Source: Tethya wilhelma
Lineage: Eukaryota; Porifera; Demospongiae; Tethyida; Tethyidae
Assembly (NCBI GenBank): GCA_964030475.1
Contig: CAXIPT010000001.1
Coordinates: 8,690,722-8,754,721 of the forward strand
DNA length: 64,000 bases
Direction: 5' to 3'
Below the pieces are notes generated by a model, which saw only the letters and a list, made by a program, of their open reading frames with translations, was not told where the DNA came from and ran no database searches. Made by a program: the position numbers and the translations under genes. Shown in pieces: positions 55,301 through 64,000 of the stretch (positions are counted from its first letter, which is position 1; every line of letters begins with the position of its first letter).

Positions 55301-57362
55301 TGTCAGTGCTCTTAGTTAAATATTATAGCCCATTCTGTTCTGTTAGGCAATATAGCAATGTGTATCTTGGGAAGCCATACTATTAACAGAGTTTTCTGTG
55401 GTTTATGCACATGCACGAAGAACACAGCACACATGGCAACATTCATATTGCCTAGGGAAATATACATATTTCCCTGCGACCTTTTCATATTTCCCTGACC
55501 TCTCTGTTTTGAACAGTGCAAAGAGACTCTGGTGCTTGAAAGAAACACCAGAAGAGCTCAAGAACAGACTGTTAGTAGATCTTTCGTCTGTAGGTAGTGT
55601 TTGTTCACGCTTGTACATTCGCTATAAAGTCGACACTTAGACTTGAGCGAATATAACAGTTCCTACTCTAAAATTTGAACTTGGAACAGCCTCAACTACA
55701 TGCACTCAAAAGTAGAAAGAAAGCAGCGATTAGTTAACTTGTTTTTGTCCTAAGCAGCATTGCTAGTCAATGTCTGTCTTTCGGCTACTTGCTGTAGAGA
55801 CTATGATAATAAATAATATGCTTTGTGGCGGACACATACACAACATGAATAATATTATATATGTGTAAGATCTGAAGCAGTACTTCACAACAATTAAATA
55901 CCTAGTGCTAAAGTGCTTGGCGATATATTCTATCACTTACTTTGGCATCTAACTCCAGCATCCCATGCATGATTACCAGCACATCGAACAGTAGCAGCAT
56001 GAGGACAATCAACTAGTCGTCGCTCAGTTCCCTTACAGCCCAAATCATCCAGTAAGACTGATCCAGTGCCTTGTCCATAAAAGGCAGATAGAAAAGGTAC
56101 AGCATCTGCCATTGGAATAATTTTGTAAAACAAAATAACAACACAAAGAATCGGTGAAAAAACTGTTTTTACTTCTACACTAAATTAGATACAATAGCTA
56201 TTTACTAATGGCATATTGATCTAACCTTCTGAGGTATATCCAAGTTGTCTGCAGACTACACTAGCATCTTTAGCATCAAACAATTCATGGCATACTGTTC
56301 CCCACTGGTTGTTGATACATACTTCCACTCTTCCAATGTGAGGCAAGCTTCCATTCACAAGACGAATATCACCAGTTGAACAGGGAGCTACAACATATAC
56401 ATTACACAGATAAACATGTACAACACTATATTTACTAATATCAATTATACAGTTACAAATACTGTGTAGCTCTAAATTTTCGTGGCACAATATTTTCATG
56501 AATTTTGTGATTGGAATCGACTGTATATCATGGAAATTTCAGAGATCGTGATTTATGTAAATTAGTTCTACAGAACAAAGAGCTTTTTGTGCCATTCAAA
56601 TTTAGAGCTATACAGTACATGAATAATATTATTTGTATAAAAATAGAAGGGCAAAAATTAACATATATATTAGTCAAATTTGTATGAGCTTGATTTTGTA
56701 CAAAAGCATTACTATTAATTTTATGCATAAAAAGGTGGAATTTTCCCAATCTTGGATTACTGTACTAACCTTCACATTTTACTCCAGCATCATTATGATG
56801 ATCACAAGTGCTAGAAAAATTTAGGAGCTGAGACAGACTAGGACAGGCCAGTAATTGATTCTCATTGCCAGTACATGCCAAATCATCCAATACAATTGGT
56901 CCAGTTCCACGGCCAAAAAATGCAGAGGGAACAACCTGGGTAGCTACATACAGAAAAAATAATATACATATATACATACGTTAAAATAATGTCTCATGTT
57001 GATTTTCAGACTCACAATCATAATTCTTGTAAGCATGTCCCAGCATCCTGCACACAACTACTACTTCAGGACCATTCCAACCTTCATTACACACTGTTCC
57101 CCACTGGTCATTGACACACACCTCCACTCTACCCTCATACTGATTGGAGCCATTGACAAGACGAACATCACCATAGGAGCAATTACCAACTGAGTCAACT
57201 ACAAACAATTAAGAATAATGAACAATATACGGCTATGAGGAGTAACTGCATGCACAATACATGCATGTACTTTGACATCGAACTCCAGCATCCTCTGCGT
57301 GGCTTCTGCAAACAACATTTGGTGGATGACTACAGTCTATGAGACGTCGTTCGATGCCTGTT
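18303..57362 (-). CDS. Giant SRCR receptor locus (array of A/B SRCR domains plus tail)
   Basis: Scavenger-receptor cysteine-rich (SRCR) domains alternate between two types. Type A begins CSYGDVRL and has [20 protein letters not shown]. Type B begins CSTGDIRL and has [17 protein letters not shown]. Each domain is split into two exons at the same place, after VVCRQLGY. Every intact SRCR exon is a multiple of three, phase 1-1. The order from 57362 down is: orphan B half, then 14 alternating complete domains to 33634, a 6.2 kb interval without exons, an orphan B half at 27255, three complete domains (A, B, A), a last B domain split by a 5.4 kb intron, and a charged tail. Multi-SRCR receptors in sponges are known as aggregation-receptor candidates. 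The transmembrane exon is not seen, probably lost at the gap at 19456. It may be two genes if the 28.0-33.6 kb break is real. Confidence 0.8.
19060..19456 (-). other. Intron or gap region where the transmembrane exon is missing
   Basis: No hydrophobic helix-coding exon is found here, although one is expected between the last SRCR exon and the tail. The unknown base at 19456 cuts the SRCR exon, so sequence is probably missing. Confidence 0.55.
19457..19552 (-). CDS. SRCR 18 (type B), second-half exon, cut by gap
   Basis: From the acceptor at 19553-19554 it reads [20 protein letters not shown], then [12 protein letters not shown], and stops at the unknown base at 19456 before the last cysteines. 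It joins in phase to the first-half exon at 25008-25169, so the domain spans the 5.4 kb intron that contains the nested gene. Confidence 0.8.
19553..20151. other. Intron sequence upstream of the nested gene
   Basis: No exon is seen. It should contain the promoter of the plus-strand gene starting at 20152; no clear TATA box was identified. Confidence 0.5.
20152..24183 (+). CDS. Beta-helix plus multi-pass membrane protein, 1343 aa, intronless, nested
   Basis: One open frame. Residues 1-27 form a signal peptide, then DTYYVTP starts a secreted region. Residues about 190-620 carry repeated GG[AG]-type turns ([56 protein letters not shown]) alternating with NNxA and Asn-rich turns, typical of right-handed parallel beta-helices and of bacterial polymorphic outer-membrane repeats. 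Many N-glycosylation sites occur. A cysteine-rich module (about 800-903, ending [20 protein letters not shown]) precedes a bundle of hydrophobic segments (about 904-1270), with a conserved-looking [20 protein letters not shown] loop, and then a cytosolic tail. Comparable architectures are expanded in sponges and cnidarians; the membrane part weakly resembles fungal TRP-like channels. Ligand and function are unknown. It lies inside an intron of the opposite-strand SRCR gene. Confidence 0.85.
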   Translation: MSYSLTFALILTALTLVISCWSKNVLADTYYVTPTSNAQCPEDGGSCFTLTQYANKPSNYFSSNTTLVLLPGIHNLGSDFHIANITHLSIDSEISDKNGNATVVACNPSIVITLESIDNLQMRAITFSGCVNSTITSVNILNIEMCLFDGQGREKSGLKLDQVTNAYVMDSSFVSSTGSELVDLFSLSPKVVMGGGGIHVVNTSISISDTLFKNNMAEIGGAMLSNSSLILITNCSFLNNKAKEDGGGLYTIYSTVSINHTQFINNSALGAKTYGGGVAILLESMSIIDNSLFVNNSAGYGGGAVDLYISHQNTIRNTELHQNRANIGSAIYVESANLVGTDFLYISNNTANSSVIHTLNSTVSFTGVTIICNNSGTVFAFASNLTFAGYTEIANNSKGHGTLMIHQEGGSLTSFQSEIVLIGTTLFMYNNAKNGGAISTTESKIYVYGNVSIMNNMASLAGGGIYAYQSEVTFNGNAILLGNTAIDHGGAVTAVGSTLRFVDGTLLFVDNKAKKGGAICLELNSKLYVLKANSECIEGLKCVKHNPQTWQRLEFINNVAKYGGALFIADAFDSGTCDATPFRAQSTAGECFFQALALHPIIDEELNVVNMFFINNTASSAGRSVFGGLLDRCTVSPFAELFQFANYTGLTPDSLDALTYFLNTTNIDKKELQTDISSHPVRVCICRDNTPDCSYDPPTVFVRKGETFNLSLVAVDQTNKTIPYGTIHNSLSSEGGLGDGRSSRNTNETCTELEYSINSPHNSETLILHAAGPCRDTGISKMKINVVFKRCPIGFKDAKMECECDPLLFPQYITNCSVDGESVLRKGTAWISLLNDSDTSGYKLYPNCPLDYCHPASEKISINLNTPNGADVQCAFNHTGVLCGACKEGLSTTLGSSNCKQCSNSWLALIILFAIFGIALVTIILVLNLTVAVGTINGLIFYANIIATNRAIFFPFQPNFLTRYVAWINLDFGIETCFYNGMDTLTKVWLQFVFPFYILLLVVLVMLLAKCFPSFSKLLSNRNPIATLDTLILLSYAKLVRTIYTTLSFATLNQYSSDGEVEQVVVWLVDPNIRYFESKHIPLVITALVVLLIGLVYTFFLFLWQWLLRCPNRRCLRWMRDVKLNAFMDAYHAPYNKRHRYWTGLLLLVRLFLYLAASVDITYEVRNTLLTIVCIVVGVCLYREIQKDRIYRRWPLNALESSFFFNLIIFATATLYIRATGGNQVVLANISTSIAFISFCCILVYHAFANISYLQRLRDATVEKWNQRRYFVSRDQGKNAEEREHLNQYNQLREPLDIFDNNSIDENHFQVEQSMYKPPQPKTEVTHSVVDAIPSASEENSLN
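24184..25007. other. Intron sequence downstream of the nested gene
   Basis: Nothing coding is seen. It holds the 3' end of the nested gene; no clear AATAAA was found near its stop. Confidence 0.5.
25008..25169 (-). CDS. SRCR 18 (type B), first-half exon
   Basis: Encodes [19 protein letters not shown], then [17 protein letters not shown] and [12 protein letters not shown]. 162 bp, phase 1-1. Its partner half is at 19457-19552, across the intron holding the nested gene. Confidence 0.9.
25240..25706 (-). CDS. SRCR 17 (type A), two exons
   Basis: Exons 25518-25706 (189 bp) and 25240-25410 (171 bp). First half [18 protein letters not shown] with [14 protein letters not shown]. Second half [14 protein letters not shown] with [11 protein letters not shown] and [13 protein letters not shown]. 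The intron holds a long (AC)n tract at 25456-25500, seven bases or more from the acceptor. Confidence 0.92.
25456..25500. repeat. (AC)n microsatellite in SRCR intron
   Basis: About 22 CA units between the two exons of SRCR 17; on the gene strand it is (TG)n. Confidence 0.9.
25922..26314 (-). CDS. SRCR 16 (type B), two exons
   Basis: Exons 26153-26314 and 25922-26086. First half [31 protein letters not shown]. Second half [41 protein letters not shown]. Cysteine spacing is intact. Confidence 0.92.
26370..27195 (-). CDS. SRCR 15 (type A), two exons
   Basis: Exons 27010-27195 (186 bp) and 26370-26540 (171 bp). First half [18 protein letters not shown] with an unusual [12 protein letters not shown], which adds a glycosylation site. 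Second half [18 protein letters not shown] and [13 protein letters not shown]. The intron carries an inserted repeat at about 26590-26830. Confidence 0.9.
26590..26830. repeat. Intronic repeat related to 51970-52360
   Basis: Starts around CTGTTTACACAAATGCATTT and includes GTTTTGAAAATGATACATTTT; a similar arrangement (GCGTTTTGACGATACGTTTT, GTGTAAAC) occurs at 51970-52360. Related diverged copies of one element are likely. Confidence 0.45.
27255..27416 (-). CDS. Orphan type-B SRCR second-half exon
   Basis: Encodes [34 protein letters not shown] and [14 protein letters not shown], 162 bp, phase 1-1. No type-B first half precedes it; the next exon upstream on this strand is another B second half at 33634. 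It closely resembles the exon at 44463-44624, so a B first half has been lost or lies in the gap at 28005. Confidence 0.88.
27892..28004. mobile_element. GTAGGAATGGGCAGTGC element, left end, cut by gap
   Basis: Matches the left terminal repeat of the 42885-43282 element and stops at the unknown base at 28005. Confidence 0.7.
28952..29308. mobile_element. Inverted-repeat element with TAGCGATRTCAGACCTC ends
   Basis: TAGCGATGTCAGACCTC at the left, and the reverse complement of TAGCGATATCAGACCTCC at the right; 357 bp, no frame. The duplicated copy is at 58025-58381. Confidence 0.7.
29479..29697. mobile_element. Inverted-repeat element with TACCGTAGATC ends
   Basis: TACCGTAGATCGGGAAATTTTCG at left and the mirror image at right; 219 bp and very AT-rich. 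Related ends occur at 16430-16494. Duplicated at 57636-57854. Confidence 0.75.
30043..30064. repeat. (TA)n microsatellite
   Basis: About 11 TA units. Confidence 0.85.
30911..31069. repeat. Long imperfect inverted repeat (hairpin)
   Basis: Arms 30911-30964 and about 31015-31069 are reverse complements with about six mismatches, around a 50 bp loop. No flanking duplication was identified. Confidence 0.75.
31296..31376. repeat. CCCTCGGCATG...CATGCCGAAAGGG hairpin followed by (GT)n
   Basis: A short hairpin, then AGTCGTTTT and a GT run at 31345-31375. The combination of a CGGC-type end, CGTTTT and a simple repeat recurs in the family at 37013, 38410 and 48180, so it is probably one element terminus. 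Confidence 0.55.
31796..31901. repeat. Two tandem copies of a 53 bp unit
   Basis: 31796-31848 and 31849-31901 differ at two positions. No function seen. Confidence 0.85.
32940..33095 (-). mobile_element. tRNA-derived SINE
   Basis: On the minus strand, a box A match TGGCCTGGTGG (33076-33086) and a perfect box B GGTTCGAGTCC (33024-33034), 41 bases apart, make an internal RNA polymerase III promoter. The acceptor stem does not pair well, so it is a SINE head and not a working tRNA. An unrelated tail follows (to about 32940), close to the unknown base at 32915. Confidence 0.65.
33270..33625. mobile_element. GTAGGAATGGGCAGTGC element, full copy
   Basis: The left arm (33292-33400) and right arm (33535-33620) are inverted and match the 42885-43282 element with more divergence. 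The right end lies within 10 bp of the SRCR 14 donor. Confidence 0.7.
33634..34428 (-). CDS. SRCR 14 (type B), two exons
   Basis: Exons 34267-34428 and 33634-33798. First half [17 protein letters not shown] with [17 protein letters not shown]. Second half [39 protein letters not shown]. Nearly the same as SRCR 12, which points to recent unit duplication. Confidence 0.92.
34886..35060. mobile_element. GTAGGAATGGGCAGTGC element, partial
   Basis: Left-arm sequence (CAGTGTAGGAATGGGCAGTG) followed by interior sequence; no right arm found. Confidence 0.55.
35522..35941 (-). CDS. SRCR 13 (type A), two exons
   Basis: Exons 35756-35941 and 35522-35692. First half [18 protein letters not shown] with [14 protein letters not shown]. 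Second half [40 protein letters not shown]. The second half is almost identical to that of SRCR 5 (46447-46617). Confidence 0.92.
36358..36440 (-). mobile_element. tRNA-derived repeat
   Basis: The minus strand has a perfect box A, TAGCTCAGTGG, followed by TAAGAGC, and a weaker box B, GGGCTTGAATC. A related copy is at 44208-44310. The folding of a complete tRNA is not supported. Confidence 0.5.
36532..36608. mobile_element. Short inverted repeat with AGTCTGG...CCAGACT ends
   Basis: AGTCTGGTGTATCCAGACCCTTT faces AAAGGGTCTGGATACTCCAGACT across a 25 bp loop. Confidence 0.65.
36992..37012. repeat. (CAGA)n tract at an element end
   Basis: Followed by AAAACGACTACTGTAATCC and GCCGAGGCTTAA. The same arrangement appears at 38393-38462, 48150-48223 and 51140-51211. 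Confidence 0.7.
37232..37651 (-). CDS. SRCR 12 (type B), two exons
   Basis: Exons 37490-37651 and 37232-37396. First half [34 protein letters not shown]. Second half [34 protein letters not shown]. Close sister of SRCR 14. Confidence 0.92.
37757..38462. mobile_element. Element bounded by AAGCCTCAGC / GCCGAGGCTTAA
   Basis: Left end TAAGCCTCAGCGCACTCAAC, right end CACGCCGAGGCTTAA preceded by a (CAGA)-like tract and AAAACGACTACC. About 700 bp; no coding frame recognised. Similar ends bound 36190-37045. Confidence 0.5.
38638..39164 (-). CDS. SRCR 11 (type A), two exons
   Basis: Exons 38982-39164 and 38638-38808. First half [37 protein letters not shown]. Second half [38 protein letters not shown]. 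Confidence 0.92.
39614..40380 (-). CDS. SRCR 10 (type B), two exons
   Basis: Exons 40219-40380 and 39614-39778. First half [35 protein letters not shown]. Second half [39 protein letters not shown] miniature element (39917-40191) sits in its intron. Confidence 0.9.
39917..40191. mobile_element. Inverted-repeat element with TACCGTATAGC ends
   Basis: Left end TACCGTATAGCAGGAAAATT, then TGGCGGGTTT; right end mirrors it with CCAAATTTAATTCTCGCC and ACTATACAGTA. 275 bp within the SRCR 10 intron. Confidence 0.75.
41145..41690 (-). CDS. SRCR 9 (type A), two exons
   Basis: Exons 41502-41690 and 41145-41315. First half [32 protein letters not shown]. Second half [18 protein letters not shown] and [13 protein letters not shown], a slightly diverged C-terminal cysteine context. 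An (AAT)n tract at 41693-41716 adjoins the acceptor. Confidence 0.92.
41817..42184 (-). CDS. SRCR 8 (type B), two exons
   Basis: Exons 42023-42184 and 41817-41972. First half [17 protein letters not shown], but with [15 protein letters not shown]. The second half is short (156 bp): [38 protein letters not shown]; three residues shorter before the last cysteine than its sisters. Confidence 0.9.
42885..43282. mobile_element. GTAGGAATGGGCAGTGC element, best full copy
   Basis: Left arm about 110 bp (TAGTAAAAATTTC... GTAGGAATGGGCAGTGC... CACATGACTACTTCATTTTT), repeated inverted at 43175-43282; 398 bp, no frame. Other copies or parts: 27892, 33270, 34886, 48826, 49453, 53897 and 63660. Confidence 0.85.
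43292..43421. mobile_element. 130 bp palindromic TACCGTATAGC element
   Basis: TACCGTATAGCTAGAAATTT at the left is mirrored at the right, with an inner palindrome around GCGATCGCC. It lies 9 bp from the end of the 42885-43282 element. Confidence 0.8.
43580..44114 (-). CDS. SRCR 7 (type A), two exons, diverged
   Basis: Exons 43911-44114 (204 bp) and 43580-43762 (183 bp). The first half has a six-residue-longer loop with NQT ([18 protein letters not shown]). In the second half the usual [12 protein letters not shown] has become [12 protein letters not shown], and CDHHNDAGV has become CSHNDDARV. Still open and in phase, so probably expressed but under different constraint. Confidence 0.88.
44208..44310 (-). 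mobile_element. tRNA-derived repeat
   Basis: The minus strand shows TAGCTTAGTGGTAAGAGC (box A) and TGTTCAAACCCC (box B-like). Related to 36358-36440. Confidence 0.5.
44463..46383 (-). CDS. SRCR 6 (type B), with a duplicated first-half exon
   Basis: First-half exons at 46222-46383 and, identically, 45718-45879 ([34 protein letters not shown]). The second half is at 44463-44624 ([33 protein letters not shown]). The two first halves belong to the 503 bp direct duplication; only one can pair with the second half. The fragment 45943-46040 between them is the 3' part of the SRCR 5 second-half exon and has no acceptor. Confidence 0.85.
44951..45364. mobile_element. TACYGTAYAGC element carrying a nested sister copy
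   Basis: The outer ends are TACTGTACAGCGGGAAAATT (left) and the inverted TATTGTATAGCAGGTAAATT (right). Inside lies a complete 210 bp copy with perfect TACCGTATAGC ends (45081-45290). Confidence 0.7.
45081..45290. mobile_element. Nested TACCGTATAGC inverted-repeat element
   Basis: TACCGTATAGCTGGAAAATT at the left, the mirror at the right ending GCTATACGGTA. Younger than the element it interrupts. Confidence 0.75.
45538..46040. repeat. 503 bp direct duplication, copy 1
   Basis: Same as 46042-46544 at a constant offset of 504, with a single T (46041) between the copies. It starts in an intron and ends inside an SRCR exon. Confidence 0.9.
46042..46544. repeat. 503 bp direct duplication, copy 2
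   Basis: Partner of 45538-46040; here the SRCR 5 second-half exon continues intact past the duplication border. Confidence 0.9.
46447..50457 (-). CDS. SRCR 5 (type A), two exons separated by 3.65 kb
   Basis: Exons 50272-50457 ([32 protein letters not shown]) and 46447-46617 ([38 protein letters not shown]). The intron is swollen by at least four element insertions. Second half nearly identical to SRCR 13. Confidence 0.9.
46873..46974. mobile_element. AGCCTTGTTCC...GGGAATGAGGCT inverted element
   Basis: A short element of about 100 bp in the SRCR 5 intron. The end motif GCCTGGGAATGAGG recurs at the window start (18-31) and as CCTCGTNCCCAGGC at 4440 and 48598. Confidence 0.6.
47454..48223. 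mobile_element. TTAACCCTTGGC-ended element, about 770 bp
   Basis: Left TTAACCCTTGGCGC, right GCATGCCAAGGGTTAA, with a (CAGA)n tract and AAAACGACTACCGTAACCC before the right end. A strongly similar copy is at 50588-51211. No coding frame. Confidence 0.7.
48598..48715. mobile_element. AGCCTCGTACCCAGGCCTTCCCC inverted element
   Basis: 118 bp with 23 bp ends that are inverted with few mismatches (GGGGAAGGCCTGGGAACGAGCCT on the right). Confidence 0.75.
48826..48943. mobile_element. GTAGGAATGGGCAGTGC element, solo right end
   Basis: Inverted-arm sequence (ATGATGTAGTCATATGCC ... CACTGCCCATTCCTACACTG) with no matching left arm nearby. Confidence 0.6.
49453..50222. mobile_element. GTAGGAATGGGCAGTGC element, enlarged copy
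   Basis: Left arm at 49453-49560 and right arm at about 50140-50222, 770 bp apart, so the interior is longer than in the 398 bp copy. The right end is about 50 bp from the SRCR 5 first-half donor. Confidence 0.65.
50588..51211. mobile_element. Second copy of the TTAACCCTTGGC element
   Basis: Follows 47540-48223 closely (for example the shared GTAGTGGCAGCCTGACCGGC) and ends GCCAAGGGTTAA. Its left end is rearranged. Confidence 0.7.
51219..51436. mobile_element. Diverged TACCGTATAGC element
   Basis: Left TACCGTATAGCAGGAAAGTTT, right CTCCCGCTATGCGATA; 218 bp, adjoining the previous element. Confidence 0.55.
51490..52811 (-). CDS. SRCR 4 (type B), two exons, diverged
   Basis: Exons 52647-52811 and 51490-51675. 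First half [17 protein letters not shown] with an extra residue ([13 protein letters not shown]). Second half 186 bp: [19 protein letters not shown], and an insertion of about seven residues before the last cysteine ([19 protein letters not shown]). In phase and open. Confidence 0.88.
51970..52360. repeat. Intronic repeat ending GTGTAAACGAACCC
   Basis: Begins TTCATTTACATGGAAAC; near mirror-image ends around CATTTACATG / CATGTAAAT and GTGTAAAC. Related to 26590-26830. It lies in the SRCR 4 intron. Confidence 0.5.
53176..54983 (-). CDS. SRCR 3 (type A), two exons
   Basis: Exons 54792-54983 and 53176-53337. First half [32 protein letters not shown]. Second half [38 protein letters not shown]. 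The 1.45 kb intron carries three inverted-repeat elements. Confidence 0.92.
53897..54268. mobile_element. GTAGGAATGGGCAGTGC element, full copy
   Basis: Left arm 53897-54015, right arm 54165-54268; about 370 bp in the SRCR 3 intron. Confidence 0.8.
54282..54511. mobile_element. TAAAGTCCATCTGGTTTGAG inverted element
   Basis: 26 bp inverted ends (TAAAGTCCATCTGGTTTGAG and on) with one or two mismatches, 230 bp. Sister of 4127-4342. It inserted 13 bp from the previous element. Confidence 0.8.
54591..54780. mobile_element. Diverged TACCRTATAGC element
   Basis: Starts TACCATATAGCACAAAAATT; the right end GTGCTATAGGA is a poor mirror. It lies directly beside the SRCR 3 first-half donor. Confidence 0.45.
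55941..56387 (-). CDS. SRCR 2 (type B), two exons
   Basis: Exons 56226-56387 and 55941-56105. First half [31 protein letters not shown]. Second half [33 protein letters not shown]. Confidence 0.92.
56460..56617. mobile_element. TACTGTGTAGC inverted element
   Basis: TACTGTGTAGCTCTAAATTT mirrored by AAATTTAGAGCTATACAGTA; 158 bp between SRCR 1 and SRCR 2. Confidence 0.7.
56770..57198 (-). CDS. SRCR 1 (type A), two exons
   Basis: Exons 57016-57198 and 56770-56943. First half [32 protein letters not shown]. Second half [18 protein letters not shown] with one extra residue ([14 protein letters not shown]). Confidence 0.92.
57271..57362 (-). CDS. Orphan, truncated type-B SRCR second-half exon
   Basis: Only the C-terminal part remains: [22 protein letters not shown]. 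Homology stops at 57362, where the inverted duplication begins. The receptor array must once have continued further 5'. Confidence 0.85.
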
Positions 57363-59311
57363 GTAGCTTACAATAATACCATATAGCTAAATATTCAGTT
57401 CTGGACACAAGTATGTCACATTACATACTCATACGTACATACACACAAACAACTACACATAAGCATGCATCCAATAGAAGCAAAGCGACAAGGAAAGTTA
57501 CTCTACTTTAGTTCTCAACAATTAATTTTTGTGACTATTTTAGTCATTGGACAACAATTCGAGTATATACAGTACTGGACAGTTAAAACTTCAGCAATTA
57601 AGTGTTGTACACTTGCCACAACATGTTTTACTAATTACCGTAGATCAGGAAATTTTCGGAGTTCAAAAATTTTCGTATGACACTGCATTTTACGAAAACT
57701 AAAGTCTGTGAAAATGTCAAACGTGAACTTTTGAACGTGACGACCCGTTAAAAATTTTTTGTATCTACCATATTAATTTTACGAAAATTAGCTAGATACA
57801 AGAAAATTTTATTTATGAAATATTTTCAACACGAAAATTTCCCGATCTACGGTATGATTCAAGTGAAAATTGTGATTCCAACATAGCTATTTTGGTTTGA
57901 CACAAATTTTGCAACTTCAAATTACATGTTCTCTGAGATTAACTCTCCCTTCTTACACAGTAATATTTTATTTGAGCACATAATTATGTCGGGGGTTGAA
58001 GCTATATACATACTGTTCTCTAATTAGCGATATCAGACCTCCGAAGACGTTCAGTATATCAAAAATATCTCGACTCGTGCTTGAAGTACGCTCATGAAAT
58101 AAATTGTGTTGAACGGGACAATGAATGAGCTATCTGCTGACACCTAAACCGTGCAAATTGGTTGCGCGGAATCACCGCTAGCTCAATAATTGTATGTATG
58201 GAAGTTTCTATTGAAAATTTTTGGGTGGGCGTGGCTTTGCAACAGTTTTATGTATGATCGTGTAACAAGCACCATTGGATAGCGCTCGTGGATAATTATC
58301 GTCAGATATTTGAACATTTACATATTACTTAGAAAAACTCTGCGGAAAAACAGGTGAATTTGTAGAGGTCTGACATCGCTACTATAATGAATTGATTAAT
58401 AGGCTTTGTTTGGCATATACATACATTGTCAACATGATGTACTTTCCGATGGTAAATACCTCAGTCTAACTTACTTTACAATTTTGCCATATCCTGCAAT
58501 GTAAGCTCATGCATCATTGCGTTTTCAAATTGCAATTGTACCCTCGGAGTTGAAAAAGGAACTGGATGATCTTGTTTCGAGTTCTGAACCAATATCACAC
58601 AGTGCTATGAAGAAGACAATATTACAAAATTAATACCATTCAATATTTGAGAGGCAAAACAAGTACATGTGTCACGTACAGTGGAACCTGCACGCCAATT
58701 GTCTTATGCCATATGTAGTGGACTGGTACATAGACTGACACATGCAAATTGCTTTGCAGTATACCTAGACAACTGTTGAACAGGCTTATTGCTAACAGTT
58801 AAAGCAAAACCAATGCCTCTATCCCTCTTTTCTCAACTCACTGTCTTTCTATGGTAAAATAGTGCATGGGTTAAACTAAACAGAAAACTCACAACACTGA
58901 GTGTAGACTAGGCATCAAGTCTCGGCCATTTTCCCTATATAGCTGGAAGATATTCACTTTTCATCTAAATGACAGCACAATCGGATCATGCAACGAACCA
59001 GTCACGCAACGTAGAAAATGGAAAACTGGCTGATCAAACACCATGTGCACTCTTCATACCACGTGATGTGCAAGTCCATTGCGCATGCTCAATCACTGAC
59101 AGTCAGATGTTCATAGTACCAAGAGTACATAATTATATAGAGTATAGTACAATTTGGGTATAATGTTTCTGTTATAAAATTTATAGTAAATAAATTATAG
59201 ATAAGATACAGAACATTATTATAGATAAAATGAGTTGTGTGCTATAGCAGCTATTGAGCTATACATGGAGTGTACGTAAAGCAAGCTAGACTTTATATTA
59301 GAGTATGAGTG

Positions 59312-59327
<16 letters not shown>
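57363..59327. repeat. Inverted duplication, copy 2
   Basis: Reverse complement of 28006-29970. The left border truncates an SRCR exon. The right border lies inside the last codons of the second receptor's tail frame. No gene is inside; the two miniature elements at 57636-57854 and 58025-58381 mirror those of copy 1. Confidence 0.9.
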
Positions 59328-63648
<4,321 letters not shown>

Positions 63649-63659
63649 CTAAATATAGA

Positions 63660-64000
63660 CAAGTAGTAAAAATTTCAAAAAAATAAATAGTGTAGGAATG
63701 GGCAGTGCGTTAAAAAGTATTGGAACAAGGCATGTCTCAATTTCGGCACATGACTACTTCATTTTTATTCTTGATCCTTCATGCATATGGATCCTCAGTA
63801 TCGTAAATCCAATGATGCATGTGCGACAATAGTATGCATTGGTTCAAATTCCTACTAATCAGTTGGCTATGCTGTGGAGTAAACTAAATTATTATAAAAC
63901 AAATAGGTAACTTAAACTGGACTGCCAATCAAGAGTTGGGTATAAAAATGAAGTAGTCATGTGCCGAAATTGAGACATGCCTTGTTCCAATACTTTTTAA
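63660..64000. mobile_element. GTAGGAATGGGCAGTGC element, running out of the window
   Basis: Left arm 63660-63768, inverted right arm from about 63946. It sits within 12 bp of the first visible SRCR exon of the second receptor. Confidence 0.8.

Overview
The window is metazoan nuclear DNA. Genes are split by short AT-rich introns with ordinary GT/AG borders, and microsatellites and small inverted-repeat elements are everywhere. The protein families point to a demosponge close to Amphimedon: very large SRCR receptors, a beta-helix plus multi-pass membrane protein, leucine-rich proteins with an LP..L/LE.T N-terminus, and kelch proteins. This assignment is inference from family content; no species marker was tested. 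Seven single 'n' bases (4463, 9474, 11190, 14737, 19456, 28005, 32915) behave like collapsed assembly gaps, and several gene breaks coincide with them.

Left part (1-18 kb), in order: last exon of a kelch-repeat protein (+); a small membrane protein with signal peptide, DM13 start, one membrane helix and a short tail (+); two tandem intronless paralogues of a leucine-rich family (-), the second losing its N-terminus at a gap; a complete eight-exon acid lipase gene (-, 397 residues, Ser-Asp-His triad visible); about 4.3 kb of transposon remains, including an integrase fragment and two miniature inverted-repeat elements with target-site duplications; and an intronless thiopurine-methyltransferase-like gene (+).

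Main part (18.3-57.4 kb, -): a huge SRCR receptor locus. Two SRCR types, here called A and B, alternate, and every domain is made of two exons. All intact SRCR exons are multiples of three and phase 1-1. I count 17 complete domains, one truncated by a gap, two orphan half domains and one duplicated fragment. The gene ends in a tyrosine-containing acidic tail that is interrupted by one in-frame TAA. Its last SRCR domain is split by a 5.4 kb intron that holds a complete intronless gene on the opposite strand (20152-24183). The introns are packed with several families of inverted-repeat elements.

Right end (59.3-63.6 kb, -): a second SRCR receptor with four SRCR domains, a P/T/Q-rich stalk, a transmembrane exon and a long charged tail. 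The tail carries about 100-residue repeats built on a K-G-F-G-W-R-K-K core and a 24-base minisatellite, and is broken by a frame change at an A8 run. Its tyrosine motif and exon phase match the first receptor's tail, so the two are paralogous receptors.

Two structural anomalies deserve attention: an apparently exact 1,965 bp inverted duplication (28006-29970 against 57363-59327) and a 503 bp direct duplication (45538-46040 against 46042-46544). Both cut SRCR exons or end at gaps, so each is either misassembly or very recent rearrangement.
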